From assembly GCA_031266665.1 (NCBI GenBank), contig JAISAO010000044.1, positions 1 to 35,786 of the forward strand: a stretch of DNA of 35,786 nt. Reading direction: 5' to 3'. This DNA comes from Propionibacteriaceae bacterium. GTDB lineage: Bacteria; Actinomycetota; Actinomycetes; Propionibacteriales; Propionibacteriaceae. Of the stretch, positions 22,946-31,326 are shown one piece after another; within the stretch, counting starts at the first letter, position 1; every line of letters starts with the position of its first letter. Made by a program: the position numbers and the translations under genes. The notes below the pieces were generated by a model that had not been told where the DNA came from, made no database searches, and worked only from the letters and a program-made list of their open reading frames with translations.

Positions 22946-23685
22946 CCAGCCCGACCCAGCCCGGATCGACCGCTCCCCGACCGCCGAGCGACCCCGCCCG
23001 GACTCAGCGGCGACCGCCCGGCCGGCTCTGGGCCGCCTTCCGGCTCGAGCTGGCGACCGCCCGGTCGACCTACCTCTACCTGCTCTATCCCCTGGTCCCG
23101 GCGGGGATCATCGGCTGGCTCAGCCGGCTGCCGGAGATCACGGTCATGCTCTTCATGGTCTTGACGATGTTCATCGGCGGCCAGGTCTTCGCCGTCCACG
23201 AGCGCAACCACGCCGACCAGCTCTTCTGCTCCCTGCCCCTGCGCCGGGCCGACGTCGTGGTGGCCCGTTTCCTCTACGCCTTGGCGGTCGGCTTGGTCGC
23301 GCTGGTGGTGGCGGCCCTGTTCGCCGTCGTGGTGGACCGGGCCGGCTCGGCCGGCCTGTCCTGGTTCGCCGGCCTGGCCGCGCTGACGGGCGGCTGGCTG
23401 TTCTACTGCCTGGCCGTGGCCGTGTCCTACCCGATCTACTTCGCCCTCGGCTTCTCCCGGGCCTACGTCTTCACGATGCTGCCCTTCATGGTCGTCACGG
23501 TCGTCGGCGTCATCGTCTTCCGCCGCGGCCAGACCAACGGCCTCCAAGCGGTGCTGGACCTCAGCCAATGGCTCCAGGAGCACGCCGTGCTCATGTCTGT
23601 CGCCGGCCTCACGCTGGGGCTGGCGCTCCTGGTCGTCTCCACGCTCGTGGCCTGTCGCCTGTATCGGACCAAGGAGCTGGGCTGA
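22942..23685 (+). CDS. ABC-2 type permease subunit
   Basis: A 247-aa protein. A Pro-rich N-terminal tail of about 45 residues precedes about six membrane segments, including YLYLLYPLVPAGIIGWL, VMLFMVLTMFIGGQVFAV, ALAVGLVALVVAALFAVVV and LPFMVVTVVGVIVF. FAVHERNHADQLFCSLPLRR between segments 2 and 3 is the typical coupling region of ABC2_membrane_5-type permeases. It should form the membrane half of the transporter with the upstream ATPase. ATG 22942 has GAGG about nine bases upstream. The gene is convergent with murJ, with a palindromic element in between. Confidence 0.87.
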   Translation: MTSPTQPGSTAPRPPSDPARTQRRPPGRLWAAFRLELATARSTYLYLLYPLVPAGIIGWLSRLPEITVMLFMVLTMFIGGQVFAVHERNHADQLFCSLPLRRADVVVARFLYALAVGLVALVVAALFAVVVDRAGSAGLSWFAGLAALTGGWLFYCLAVAVSYPIYFALGFSRAYVFTMLPFMVVTVVGVIVFRRGQTNGLQAVLDLSQWLQEHAVLMSVAGLTLGLALLVVSTLVACRLYRTKELG

Positions 23686-23715
23686 GGCCGACACCACCGG
23701 CCGACTCTGGCCACT

Positions 23716-23744
23716 CAGATCCCGGATCAAGTCCGGGATGACGA
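23716..23744. repeat. Dispersed 29-bp palindromic element, copy 3, probable bidirectional terminator
   Basis: This is the intact copy. ATCCCGGA-TCAAG-TCCGGGAT forms a perfect 8-bp stem with a 5-base loop, followed by GACGAG. An additional half element (GAGTCCGGGATGACGAG) follows at 23749. It lies in the 83-bp gap between the convergent permease and murJ genes, so it may also end transcription from both sides. Confidence 0.8.
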
Positions 23745-23768
23745 GAGCGAGTCCGGGATGACGAGGGC

Positions 23769-26700
23769 TCAGCTCCACAGGCGCACTTCGGCCAGGCCGA
23801 CTTGGTACTGGCCGGCGGCGTTGGCCGGCAGGTCGCCGTGGAAGAGCCAGAGGATGTAACGGGTGGTGACCTCCAGCTCGACGGTCCGCTGGCGCGGGTC
23901 CGGGGCCGGGTCGCCCTCGGCGGCGGGGGCGTCCGGGGTGGCGGGGTCGATCTCGGCCACCGCCCGCCAACCGTCCAGGCCGGACAGCGGCGGCCCGGCG
24001 GCCAGGTCGGCGGCGTCGGTCGGGACGTAGACGGTCAGCGGGGAGGGGTCGTTGGCCAGTAGGACCTGGAGGCGCCGCAGGGCCACCTCCCGGCCCAGGT
24101 CGACCACCAGCCCGACCCCGGCCTTGGGCTGCTGGTTGATGTCGACGAAGCCGGGCACGGCGTAGTCCTCGGTCCACCAGGCGGTGGCCGGGTCGCCGTC
24201 GTGGGCCAGGCCCAACTGGTCGTCGTTCTCCTGGCCGGAGCCGAAGGGGTCGAAGGACCAGGCCTGTTGGATCGCCACCGGCTGGAGAGCGGGCGGCGAC
24301 GGCTGGTCCGTCGGGTCGTCGGCGGCCGGGTCCGAGCTCCGGGACAGGCTGACGATCAAGGCCGTCAGCAATCCCAGCACGACCAGGGCGGCCAAGACGA
24401 CGAAACCGCGCGACCGAGTTCTCAACTGGGCCGTCCGGTCAGCCGGCTGGGGGACCGGCCGGGCGGCCGGTGGCGCCTGGGCGGCCTCCACCGAGGCGGT
24501 GTCCGACTGTTCCGGGTCCGGCCGGTCGGCCTTGGCCGCGCCCGGGGGCGCCGTCGCGGCCAGCGGGGACTGGCCCGGGGGCGTCCCGGCGGCGGTCTGC
24601 GCCCCAGCCGGGGCCGCCGGCCGGGCGCCGGGGGCCGGGGCCGCCGGTCTCAGGGACGGGGAGTTGGCGGCCAGGGCCAGCCGATGGGCCAGGTCGGTCG
24701 AGGCGTCGGCCGGACCCAAGATGTGGCTCAAGGTGTTGAGCACGGCCGTGGCGGTCGTCAGCTTGGGCTGACCCTCGGCCAGCAACTGTCCGATGACACG
24801 GGCCAAGGTGGCGTTGACGGCCGGTTGGACCGCCTGGGCCGGCCGGTAGTCGCCGGCGGCGTCGCGCGGCGCCTCGTCCAGGCCGACGGCCTCGGAGCCG
24901 GGCCAGGTGGCGGTCTGGCAGGCGTACAGCAGCCGGCCCAGATCACGCAGGTCTTGTTGTTCCAGTTGGTCGCGCGAGCGCTGGCCGTCGGCCGGCGCGG
25001 GGTTGAGGACGGCGGCCGTGTTCAATCCGGCCACGCGGATGTCGCCGGTCGTCGTGATCAGCACCCGGGTCGGGTCCAGGCGCTGGTGGAAGACCTTCAG
25101 GAAGTGGATCGTGGTCAGCGCCTCGGCCACCTCTTTGACCACCCAGGCCGATTCGACCGCCGTCAGCGGGCCGGCCCGCAGGACCTCGGACAGGGGGGTG
25201 CCGTCGACCCATTCGGCGATGACGTAGACGCCCTCGGCGTCCTTGACGGCGTCGAGCACCCGGACGAAGCGGGCGTCAGTGGCGACGGCCGAGCGCCGAG
25301 CCGCCTGCAACACCACGTCGGCGGTCTCGTCGTCCTCCACGGCGTAGACCAGCACCGGCCGACCCAGGGTCTTGTCCAAGGCCTGCCAGCGGGTGGCCAG
25401 AGCCTCACCGCCGCAGCGCCGCATCAGGCGATAACGGTCGACCAGCAGGTGGCCCTCCACCAGGGGCGCCAGACCGGACAAGACGGGTTGATCGCCGCCG
25501 TCCGCCAGGCCGGCCACCGCGCCGCGCCGGGCCGGGGTACGGCCGGACGCGGGGCGGGGGGTGGACGACGAGGGGGCAGAGGGAGCGGGGCCGCCGCCGT
25601 CGGCAGACGAGACCGGGACCGGACCGGACGAGGGAGGGCTGGACGAGGGGGAGCCGGACGAGGGGGGGCCGGACGGACGGGCGGGAGGCGGTCCGCCGGG
25701 CGGGTGGTCGCCCCCGGCGGGGTCCGGGGCCGAGGCCGAGCCGGCCGGGGCCGGAGTGGAACCAGTCACGGCGGGAGCCGGGTCCAACCGCGGCGGCACA
25801 ATCGTGGGCGGCCTGGACTGGGCCGGCCCAACCGCAGGCGGGCCGGACGCGGCCGGGCCAGGCACAACCGGAGCCGACGCGACCGAGCCGGACGCGGCCG
25901 GGGCCGAACCAGCCGCAGTCGGGACGGACGAGCTCGCAGGCGGGTCGGACGGGTCAGACCGCAGCGGCACAATTGTGGGCGGGCGAGCTTGGCCGGGCAA
26001 CGCCGATCCGGCCGACGGGTTGATCGGTGGACGGCCGGGCGGGCGGCCGACGGGCGGCCGGAGCGGCGACGGCCCGGCGGGGCTGGCCGCCAGGCCAAGC
26101 TCGGGCCGGGCCGAGGCGGTGTCCGCTCTCCCCCACCGGGGTGGGGCCGAGGCCGGACCGGCCGCTTCGAGCGGGGCCGACGGCTGGGACGGCTGCACCG
26201 GCGGGGCCGAGGCTGGACCGGCCGCTTCGGTCGGGGCCGACGGCTGGGACGGCTGCACCGGCGGGGCCGAGGCCGGCGGCAAGATCGGTGCGGGGGCCGG
26301 CGGCAGGATCGGTGCGGAGATGGCCCCGCCGACGGGCGGGAACGGGCCGGCGTCGGGGCGGGGAGGGGCTTTGGGCTCGGGCGGCGTCCCATCAGGGCGC
26401 GGGGGGTTGACAACGGCCATCCCATCCTCCTTGGCGTCCCGGCGGCGATTGCGCGTGACCAGGGCGAGGACATCGTTGACCGCCGTCAGGCGCAGCGGCC
26501 CCGCCATCCCCAAGTACACACCGACGGCGGTCAATCCGGCGGCAACCAGGCCCAAGAGGTTGGCCGCCAAATTGTCAATCCAACGGCGCTGCAGCCAGAC
26601 GATGGCCCAAGCGGCGGCCGTGCCGGGGATGGCGGCCAGCAGCGTCCGGCCCAGCTGGCGCAGGACCGGCCCCAGCCTGATCGAGGCCACGCGGCGGCGG

Positions 26701-28118
26701 ATGTGGGCCAAGGTGACGGTCAGACCGACGCCGTAGGCCAAGGAGTTGGCCAGGGCGACGGCGGGGGCGATCCAGTCGGGGCCGACCTGGCCGGCCCGCA
26801 CCAAGATCCAGGACAGCCCCACCCAGACCACGGCGATGACCAGCTCGAAGTAGAAGACGGTCCGGGTGTCCTCCAGGGCGAAATAGGCCCGGGTCAAGAG
26901 GTATTGCCAACTCATCGGCACCAGCCCGACAACCAGGGCGATCAGGGTCCAGCCCATCAGGTCCCCGCCCTTGGCAACGCCGAAGACTGTCTCCATCAGG
27001 GGTCTGCCGACCGCCAGCAGCAGCAGGCTGAGCGGCAGCAGGGCCGTCAGGGTCAACTCCACCCCCAGCCCCAGTTGACGGGCGAAGTCCTGGCGGCGGG
27101 ACTGGGCGGCCAAGCCGGACAGGGCCGGCACCAGGGCGGTGGCGATGGAGGCCGCGATCAGGGAGTGGGGCATGGCGAAGACTAGGTAGGCGTTGTCCCA
27201 GACCGACTTGCCGGCCCCCCGCCCGGTCTGGCCGGTGGTGGCGTCCATCAGCAGCCGGGAGGCGGCCAGGACGGCCAGGTTGGCCACGGCCACGAAGGCC
27301 AGGCTCCACTTGGCCAGCGAGAAGGTGTGGCCCAAACCGGTGTGGAGGAGGTCGAAGCGGGGCCGGTAGCGGAAGCCGACTTGGCGGGCGAAGGGCACCA
27401 GGACGAGGCACTGGGCCACCATGGCCAGCCCCCAGCCGCCGGCCAGCAGGGCGATCTGGGGAGTTGTGAAAGCGGCCGCCGCCCGGGCCTCGGTGTTGAT
27501 CCCCCAGACGGCGACATAGACCCCCAAGGTGGCGATCTGGATGATGTTGTTGGCGATCGGGGCCCACATCATGGGTCCGAAGACGCCCCGGGAGTTGAGC
27601 ACCTGGCCCAGCAGGACGAACAACCCGTAGAAGACGATCTGGGGCATGCAACAGGCCGTCAGCACGACCATCGAGTGGTACTGGGCGGCCAGCTCGGGGG
27701 CGTCCCAGCTGGCGGTCGTGATCAAGTCGGTCAGGGGGCCGGCGGCGACCACGCCGATCACCGTGGTGGCCGCCACGATCAGGCCGAAGGCGGTCAAGAT
27801 GCGGTTGGTGTAGGCCTGGCCGCCGTCGGCGTCGCGCTGGTTGGCGCGGACCAACTGGGGCACCAGGATGGCGTTGACCACCCCGGTGGCGACGATGGTG
27901 TAGAGGCTGTTGGGCACCATCAGGGCGAAGGTGAAGATGTCGGCCTGGCGGGAGCTGCCGATCAGGATGGCGGCGGTCAGCACCAGCCGGACGGCCCCGA
28001 AGAGGCGCGACACCAAGGTGCCCGAGGCCATGACGGCGGTCGAGCCGAGCAAGTGGCGGTTGCCGGATGGCTCCGGCGCCACGTTGTCCCCCCCGACATC
28101 GCCCGCCCGGTCAGTCAT
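23769..28118 (-). CDS. murJ: MurJ lipid II flippase fused to pseudokinase and extracytoplasmic domain
   Basis: A 1449-aa protein. Residues about 20-555 are the MurJ/MviN flippase with 14-15 membrane segments (e.g. STAVMASGTLVSRLFGAVRL, GVVNAILVPQLVRA). Residues about 565-875 are a Pro/Ala/Ser linker. Residues about 885-1120 are kinase-like, but HQRLDPTRVLI replaces the HRDLKPxN loop and VAGLN replaces DFG, so it is a pseudokinase. One membrane segment (about 1240-1260) and a C-terminal discoidin-like domain (about 1290-1449) complete it. The layout matches mycobacterial Rv3910, where the pseudokinase binds FhaA to control peptidoglycan synthesis. The gene overlaps the upstream DUF6049-like gene by eight bases (ATGACTGA). 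Confidence 0.93.
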   Translation of the reverse strand: MTDRAGDVGGDNVAPEPSGNRHLLGSTAVMASGTLVSRLFGAVRLVLTAAILIGSSRQADIFTFALMVPNSLYTIVATGVVNAILVPQLVRANQRDADGGQAYTNRILTAFGLIVAATTVIGVVAAGPLTDLITTASWDAPELAAQYHSMVVLTACCMPQIVFYGLFVLLGQVLNSRGVFGPMMWAPIANNIIQIATLGVYVAVWGINTEARAAAAFTTPQIALLAGGWGLAMVAQCLVLVPFARQVGFRYRPRFDLLHTGLGHTFSLAKWSLAFVAVANLAVLAASRLLMDATTGQTGRGAGKSVWDNAYLVFAMPHSLIAASIATALVPALSGLAAQSRRQDFARQLGLGVELTLTALLPLSLLLLAVGRPLMETVFGVAKGGDLMGWTLIALVVGLVPMSWQYLLTRAYFALEDTRTVFYFELVIAVVWVGLSWILVRAGQVGPDWIAPAVALANSLAYGVGLTVTLAHIRRRVASIRLGPVLRQLGRTLLAAIPGTAAAWAIVWLQRRWIDNLAANLLGLVAAGLTAVGVYLGMAGPLRLTAVNDVLALVTRNRRRDAKEDGMAVVNPPRPDGTPPEPKAPPRPDAGPFPPVGGAISAPILPPAPAPILPPASAPPVQPSQPSAPTEAAGPASAPPVQPSQPSAPLEAAGPASAPPRWGRADTASARPELGLAASPAGPSPLRPPVGRPPGRPPINPSAGSALPGQARPPTIVPLRSDPSDPPASSSVPTAAGSAPAASGSVASAPVVPGPAASGPPAVGPAQSRPPTIVPPRLDPAPAVTGSTPAPAGSASAPDPAGGDHPPGGPPPARPSGPPSSGSPSSSPPSSGPVPVSSADGGGPAPSAPSSSTPRPASGRTPARRGAVAGLADGGDQPVLSGLAPLVEGHLLVDRYRLMRRCGGEALATRWQALDKTLGRPVLVYAVEDDETADVVLQAARRSAVATDARFVRVLDAVKDAEGVYVIAEWVDGTPLSEVLRAGPLTAVESAWVVKEVAEALTTIHFLKVFHQRLDPTRVLITTTGDIRVAGLNTAAVLNPAPADGQRSRDQLEQQDLRDLGRLLYACQTATWPGSEAVGLDEAPRDAAGDYRPAQAVQPAVNATLARVIGQLLAEGQPKLTTATAVLNTLSHILGPADASTDLAHRLALAANSPSLRPAAPAPGARPAAPAGAQTAAGTPPGQSPLAATAPPGAAKADRPDPEQSDTASVEAAQAPPAARPVPQPADRTAQLRTRSRGFVVLAALVVLGLLTALIVSLSRSSDPAADDPTDQPSPPALQPVAIQQAWSFDPFGSGQENDDQLGLAHDGDPATAWWTEDYAVPGFVDINQQPKAGVGLVVDLGREVALRRLQVLLANDPSPLTVYVPTDAADLAAGPPLSGLDGWRAVAEIDPATPDAPAAEGDPAPDPRQRTVELEVTTRYILWLFHGDLPANAAGQYQVGLAEVRLWS
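26144..26263. repeat. 60-bp direct duplication in the murJ linker
   Basis: Two adjacent 60-bp copies with a few changes encode PVQPSQPSAP plus EAAGPASAP-type blocks of 20 residues each, in frame. It lies within the Pro-rich linker between flippase and pseudokinase. Confidence 0.8.
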
Positions 28119-30267
28119 GGTCGCCCCCGGGGTCGGCCGTCTCCGCCCGGGCGGCGGCCAAGCGGGCGGCCCGGTCCGGCTGGCCGGATTTGACCCGCAG
28201 GACCGTGCCGACGGCCAGGACCAGCCCGGAGACGATGACGATGATCCAGGCCAGGCGGCCGGACTGATTGATTTGAACCTGGGCCGTCACCGCCTCCCCG
28301 AAGGGTCGCCCGGCGTCGGTGGTCAGGCGGATCGTCACCGTGACCGTGCCGTCGGCCCGGATGGTCGGGCTCACCGGGATGGTCACCCGGTCACCCGGCT
28401 CGACCGTGATGACATCGCCCAGCTCGGCCGACAGCCGCACCGGGGAGGACGACGCCAGTTCCAGCCGGACGCGCACGGCCTGGGCCAGGCTGTTGCTGAT
28501 CGAGATCGGGAAGGTGGTGTCGTGGGAGGTCAGGATGATGTTGTCGAACAAGGCCGCCCGGACCTGGCCCAGGCTGGTCCCGATCTGGTCCTCGATCCAG
28601 GCGGTGTGGGCCAGGGCCGCCGCCGGGTCGGGCCAGTCCTGGCTCCAGGCCGCCGCCAGCGCGGCTGTCAGGTCTGGGTCCGGTTGGCCGGTCAGCTCGG
28701 ACAGGGCCAGGAGGTGGTCCTCGGCGACGGCGTTGGCGGTGGCATTGGCCTGATTCAGCCGGGTGGTCGGCCGGTCGGTCGTCGCCGCCCGGGCGCCGGC
28801 CCCGGCGACAGTCTCGGTGGCGGCCTCGCCCAGATGGCGCCGGCGCACCCAGTCGGGCAGGGGGGCGAGGCTGGGTCCGGCCTCGGCGGCGGTGGTGATG
28901 AGCCACAGACTGGGCCGCCCGGCGACGGCCGCCAGATAGTCCTCGGCCAATCCCTGTTGGCGTGATCGCAGGTCGGCGTCAGCCTGGTCGGCCCGGTCTG
29001 GGTCGGCCTCGGGCAGGGTCGGGGCCAGCAGCGCCACCCGGCCCCAGTCGGCCGCGCCCCAGTCGGCCGCGGCGGATTCCTCGGCCACGTCGGCCAGCAC
29101 CACCGTCGGGGCCAGCGCGGCGGCGGCCCGGGCGGCGGCGGCGTCGATCAGCCCGCCCGCCGGCGCCCAGACCAGCGGCAGGTCGGCCAGGGCCGTCACC
29201 GGATAGGCCGGGTCCGTCAAGGCGGCCTGCCAGGCGGCGGCCGCCCGCTCGGCCGCCCCCTGGTCGTCCAACTGTCCGGCCAGCACCAGGTCGGGGTCGC
29301 CCCAAGGCGTGCGATAGCCGGATTTGAGCGGCAGGGAGTCGACCAGCGCCAGCCACGAGGCGGCGGCCGGGCCGCCCCGGCCGGGGACCAGTTGGTCGTC
29401 TTGGCGCACCTGGTAGCCGGCGGCCATGACCAAGGCGGCCTGGTAGAGGGCGGGGTCGATCAGCCAGTCGGCCCCGGCCACAGCCGCCCAGGCCAGCTCG
29501 GTCAGCCGCCCGCCGCTGCCCGCCGTGCCGGGGCCCGGCCCGGCGCGCGGCGCCATTTCGGCCGCCAGCTGGTCGTCCGCGAACTCGTCGCCCACCCGGG
29601 GGATGGCGCTGGTCAGGGCCACCACCACCACCCGGTCGGCCGTGCTGTCGCCGGGGCGGACGATCAGACAGCGGGCCTGGGCCACGACCTGGCCGTCCTG
29701 GTCGGCGGCGGTGGCGTGGAGTTGGGCCCCGACCAGGTAGACGCCGGGCTCGACCAAGCCGAGCTGGTCCCAGGTGGCGGTCAGGCTGGGGCTGGCGGAG
29801 GCGCCGGGCTCGAAACTGTCGTCGCCCGCCGCCAGGACGTGGTAGGCGTCGCGGTTGGGCCAGCCCAGCCGGCCGCCCGTGTCCGAGTCGTCGTCCGCCA
29901 GCCGGTCGGCCAACTCAGCCTGGTCGGTGATCGGCCGCTGTTCGCGCCAGAGCATGACCTCGGCGTTGTGCCAGGCGACAGAGCCGTCGTTGGCCACGGT
30001 CAGGCTCAGGCTCAGACCGTCGGCGTCGGCCTCGACCGCAGTCAGAACCATCTCGACCGCCGGCTCGGCGGCCTGGGCGGGGCCGACGGGGAGGGGGAGC
30101 AGGGCGGCCACCAGCCCGGCGGCCGCTCCGCCGAGTCCGACCAGCGCCCGTCCGGAGCCGAGGAGGCCGGAGCCGAGGCAGGTGGTGTCGAACGCCGTTC
30201 TGCCGCCCGATCCGTGGTTCCGGCGGCGGAACATGGTTTGACACCAGTCTCCTAAGCGCAACCTCAC
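28111..30267 (-). CDS. Large membrane-anchored extracytoplasmic protein, DUF6049-like (Rv3909 type)
   Basis: A 718-aa protein. A basic N-terminus and hydrophobic stretch (about 40-66, ending VGPAQA) act as a signal or anchor. A long extracytoplasmic part of about 600 residues has beta-rich segments such as VEMVLTAVEADADGLSLSLTV and, near the end, TFPISISNSLAQAVRVRLEL. One C-terminal membrane helix (LAWIIVIVSGLVLAVGTVL) and a short basic tail follow. The gene sits directly before murJ and overlaps it, as its counterpart does in Mycobacterium; function is unknown but envelope assembly is the obvious guess. ATG 30234 is an alternative start. It is divergent from a two-component operon. Confidence 0.85.
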   Translation of the reverse strand: MRLRLGDWCQTMFRRRNHGSGGRTAFDTTCLGSGLLGSGRALVGLGGAAAGLVAALLPLPVGPAQAAEPAVEMVLTAVEADADGLSLSLTVANDGSVAWHNAEVMLWREQRPITDQAELADRLADDDSDTGGRLGWPNRDAYHVLAAGDDSFEPGASASPSLTATWDQLGLVEPGVYLVGAQLHATAADQDGQVVAQARCLIVRPGDSTADRVVVVALTSAIPRVGDEFADDQLAAEMAPRAGPGPGTAGSGGRLTELAWAAVAGADWLIDPALYQAALVMAAGYQVRQDDQLVPGRGGPAAASWLALVDSLPLKSGYRTPWGDPDLVLAGQLDDQGAAERAAAAWQAALTDPAYPVTALADLPLVWAPAGGLIDAAAARAAAALAPTVVLADVAEESAAADWGAADWGRVALLAPTLPEADPDRADQADADLRSRQQGLAEDYLAAVAGRPSLWLITTAAEAGPSLAPLPDWVRRRHLGEAATETVAGAGARAATTDRPTTRLNQANATANAVAEDHLLALSELTGQPDPDLTAALAAAWSQDWPDPAAALAHTAWIEDQIGTSLGQVRAALFDNIILTSHDTTFPISISNSLAQAVRVRLELASSSPVRLSAELGDVITVEPGDRVTIPVSPTIRADGTVTVTIRLTTDAGRPFGEAVTAQVQINQSGRLAWIIVIVSGLVLAVGTVLRVKSGQPDRAARLAAARAETADPGGDHD

Positions 30268-30358
30268 GCCGCCATCCTACGAGGGGTCGGCCAACCGGCC
30301 CGGCCGTCGGCTCCGCGGCCCGTCCGGCCGCCGTCGGACGGGCCCGCCAGGCCGACGA

Positions 30359-30396
30359 TCAAGAAAAGATCAAGAAGGCCAAGAAAGGGTCAAGAA
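30359..30396. promoter_or_regulatory. Candidate OmpR-type response regulator binding site
   Basis: TCAAGAA occurs at 30359, 30370 and 30390 and CCAAGAA at 30379. This makes two pairs with 11-bp start-to-start spacing, about one helical turn, as in tandem OmpR/PhoB-family sites. It lies between the divergent DUF6049-like gene and the response regulator gene, so either or both could be controlled. Confidence 0.5.
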
Positions 30397-30487
30397 GGCC
30401 CTCTTTGGATCGACTTCACCTTGCGGCCGGGTCGGCTCAGCCCTAAATTGTCTACCGGAGGAGACCCCCCCGGGCGGTACGGTGAAA

Positions 30488-30521
30488 GCCTCGCCCGGGG
30501 GAAGTCCCCCTCAGGCGAGGC
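30488..30521. other. Strong bulged hairpin upstream of the response regulator
   Basis: GCCTCGCC (30488-30495) pairs with GGCGAGGC (30514-30521), enclosing an inner GGGGG-AAGT-CCCCC stem: 13 base pairs in total. It could end transcription, act as a leader structure or be a protein site. Confidence 0.6.
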
Positions 30522-30586
30522 CCTTCCAGGAGGCGGGGTGAGGTCCTTCGAGGGGCGGGCGAGGCCCTTCAAGCGGGCAGTTTTTT
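30515..30586 (+). repeat. Three direct repeats of GCGAGGCCCTTC type followed by a T-run
   Basis: GCGAGGCCCTTC starts at 30515 and 30559, with GTGAGGTCCTTC at 30538 (23 and 21 bp spacing). The last is followed by GCCC-TTCAAGC-GGGC and TTTTTT (30581-30586), a weak terminator-like shape. Confidence 0.5.
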
Positions 30587-30596
30587 CGCAGTGAGC

Positions 30597-30602
30597 TAAA
30601 TT
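30597..30602 (+). promoter_or_regulatory. Candidate -10 for a leaderless response regulator transcript
   Basis: TAAATT ends eight bases before ATG 30610, and no ribosome binding site precedes that ATG. Transcription would then begin at or next to the start codon, as is common in actinobacteria. No good -35 is visible. Confidence 0.4.
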
Positions 30603-30609
30603 CTGATCC

Positions 30610-31326
30610 ATGGCTGATGCTGGTTCCGTCCCGGGCGACCTCCCCCGGGCTATCCTGATCGAAGACGAGGAGCCCTTGGCCCGTCTGCTGGTCAACTACC
30701 TAGTCCGCGCCGGTTTCGCCGTCCGGGCGGCCCACGACGGGCCGACCGGCTTGCGCGCTATCCGCGAACTGGAGCCCGAGATCGTGGTCCTCGACCTGGG
30801 ACTGCCGGGCATGGACGGGTTGGAGGTCTGCCGCCAGGTGCGGACCTTCTCCGACTGCTACATCTTGATGTTGACGGCTCGGACCGAGGAGGCCGACACC
30901 TTGCTCGGCCTGTCCGTCGGCGCCGACGACTACATGACCAAACCGTTCAGCCCCCGGGAGCTGATCGCCCGCATCGCCGCGCTGCGCCGCCGGCCCCTGA
31001 AATCGGCCCAGTCGACGCCGCCGCTGCGCTCCTGGGGCGACCTCAGCGTTGACACCGCCGGGCGCGAGGTGCGCTGGAATGGCCATCCCATCGACTTGAC
31101 CCGGACCGAGTTCGACATCTTGATGGTCTTGGCCGACGAGCCCAACAAGGTGATGACGCGCGAGGGCATCTTGGACCACGTCTGGGGGCCGGGCTGGGTG
31201 GGCGACGCCCACGTCGTCGACGTCCACATCGCCCACATCCGGCGCAAGTTGGGCGAAGCCGGCGGCTCGCCCCAGTGCATCCGCTCCGTCCGCGGGGTCG
31301 GCTACCGCCTGGGCGAGCCGCAATGA
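30610..31326 (+). CDS. Two-component response regulator, OmpR/PhoB family
   Basis: A 238-aa protein. The receiver domain has acidic pocket LIEDEEP (E18-D19-E20), phosphoacceptor D62 in VVLDLGLPGMDG, T89 and K111 in DDYMTKPFSPREL. The C-terminal winged helix has IDLTRTEFDILMVLADEPN, VMTREGILDHVWG and VVDVHIAHIRRKLGE ending in VRGVGYRLG. It is the partner of the overlapping sensor kinase gene (ATGA overlap) and probably binds the TCAAGAA direct repeats upstream. The regulon is unknown; the neighbouring DUF6049-murJ genes are possible targets. Confidence 0.95.
   Translation: MADAGSVPGDLPRAILIEDEEPLARLLVNYLVRAGFAVRAAHDGPTGLRAIRELEPEIVVLDLGLPGMDGLEVCRQVRTFSDCYILMLTARTEEADTLLGLSVGADDYMTKPFSPRELIARIAALRRRPLKSAQSTPPLRSWGDLSVDTAGREVRWNGHPIDLTRTEFDILMVLADEPNKVMTREGILDHVWGPGWVGDAHVVDVHIAHIRRKLGEAGGSPQCIRSVRGVGYRLGEPQ

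Noticed and set aside
24201..27185. 994-codon open frame on the plus strand opposite murJ
   Set aside because: It is Gly/Arg/Gln-rich antisense to the low-complexity linker and transmembrane region; no domain is recognisable.
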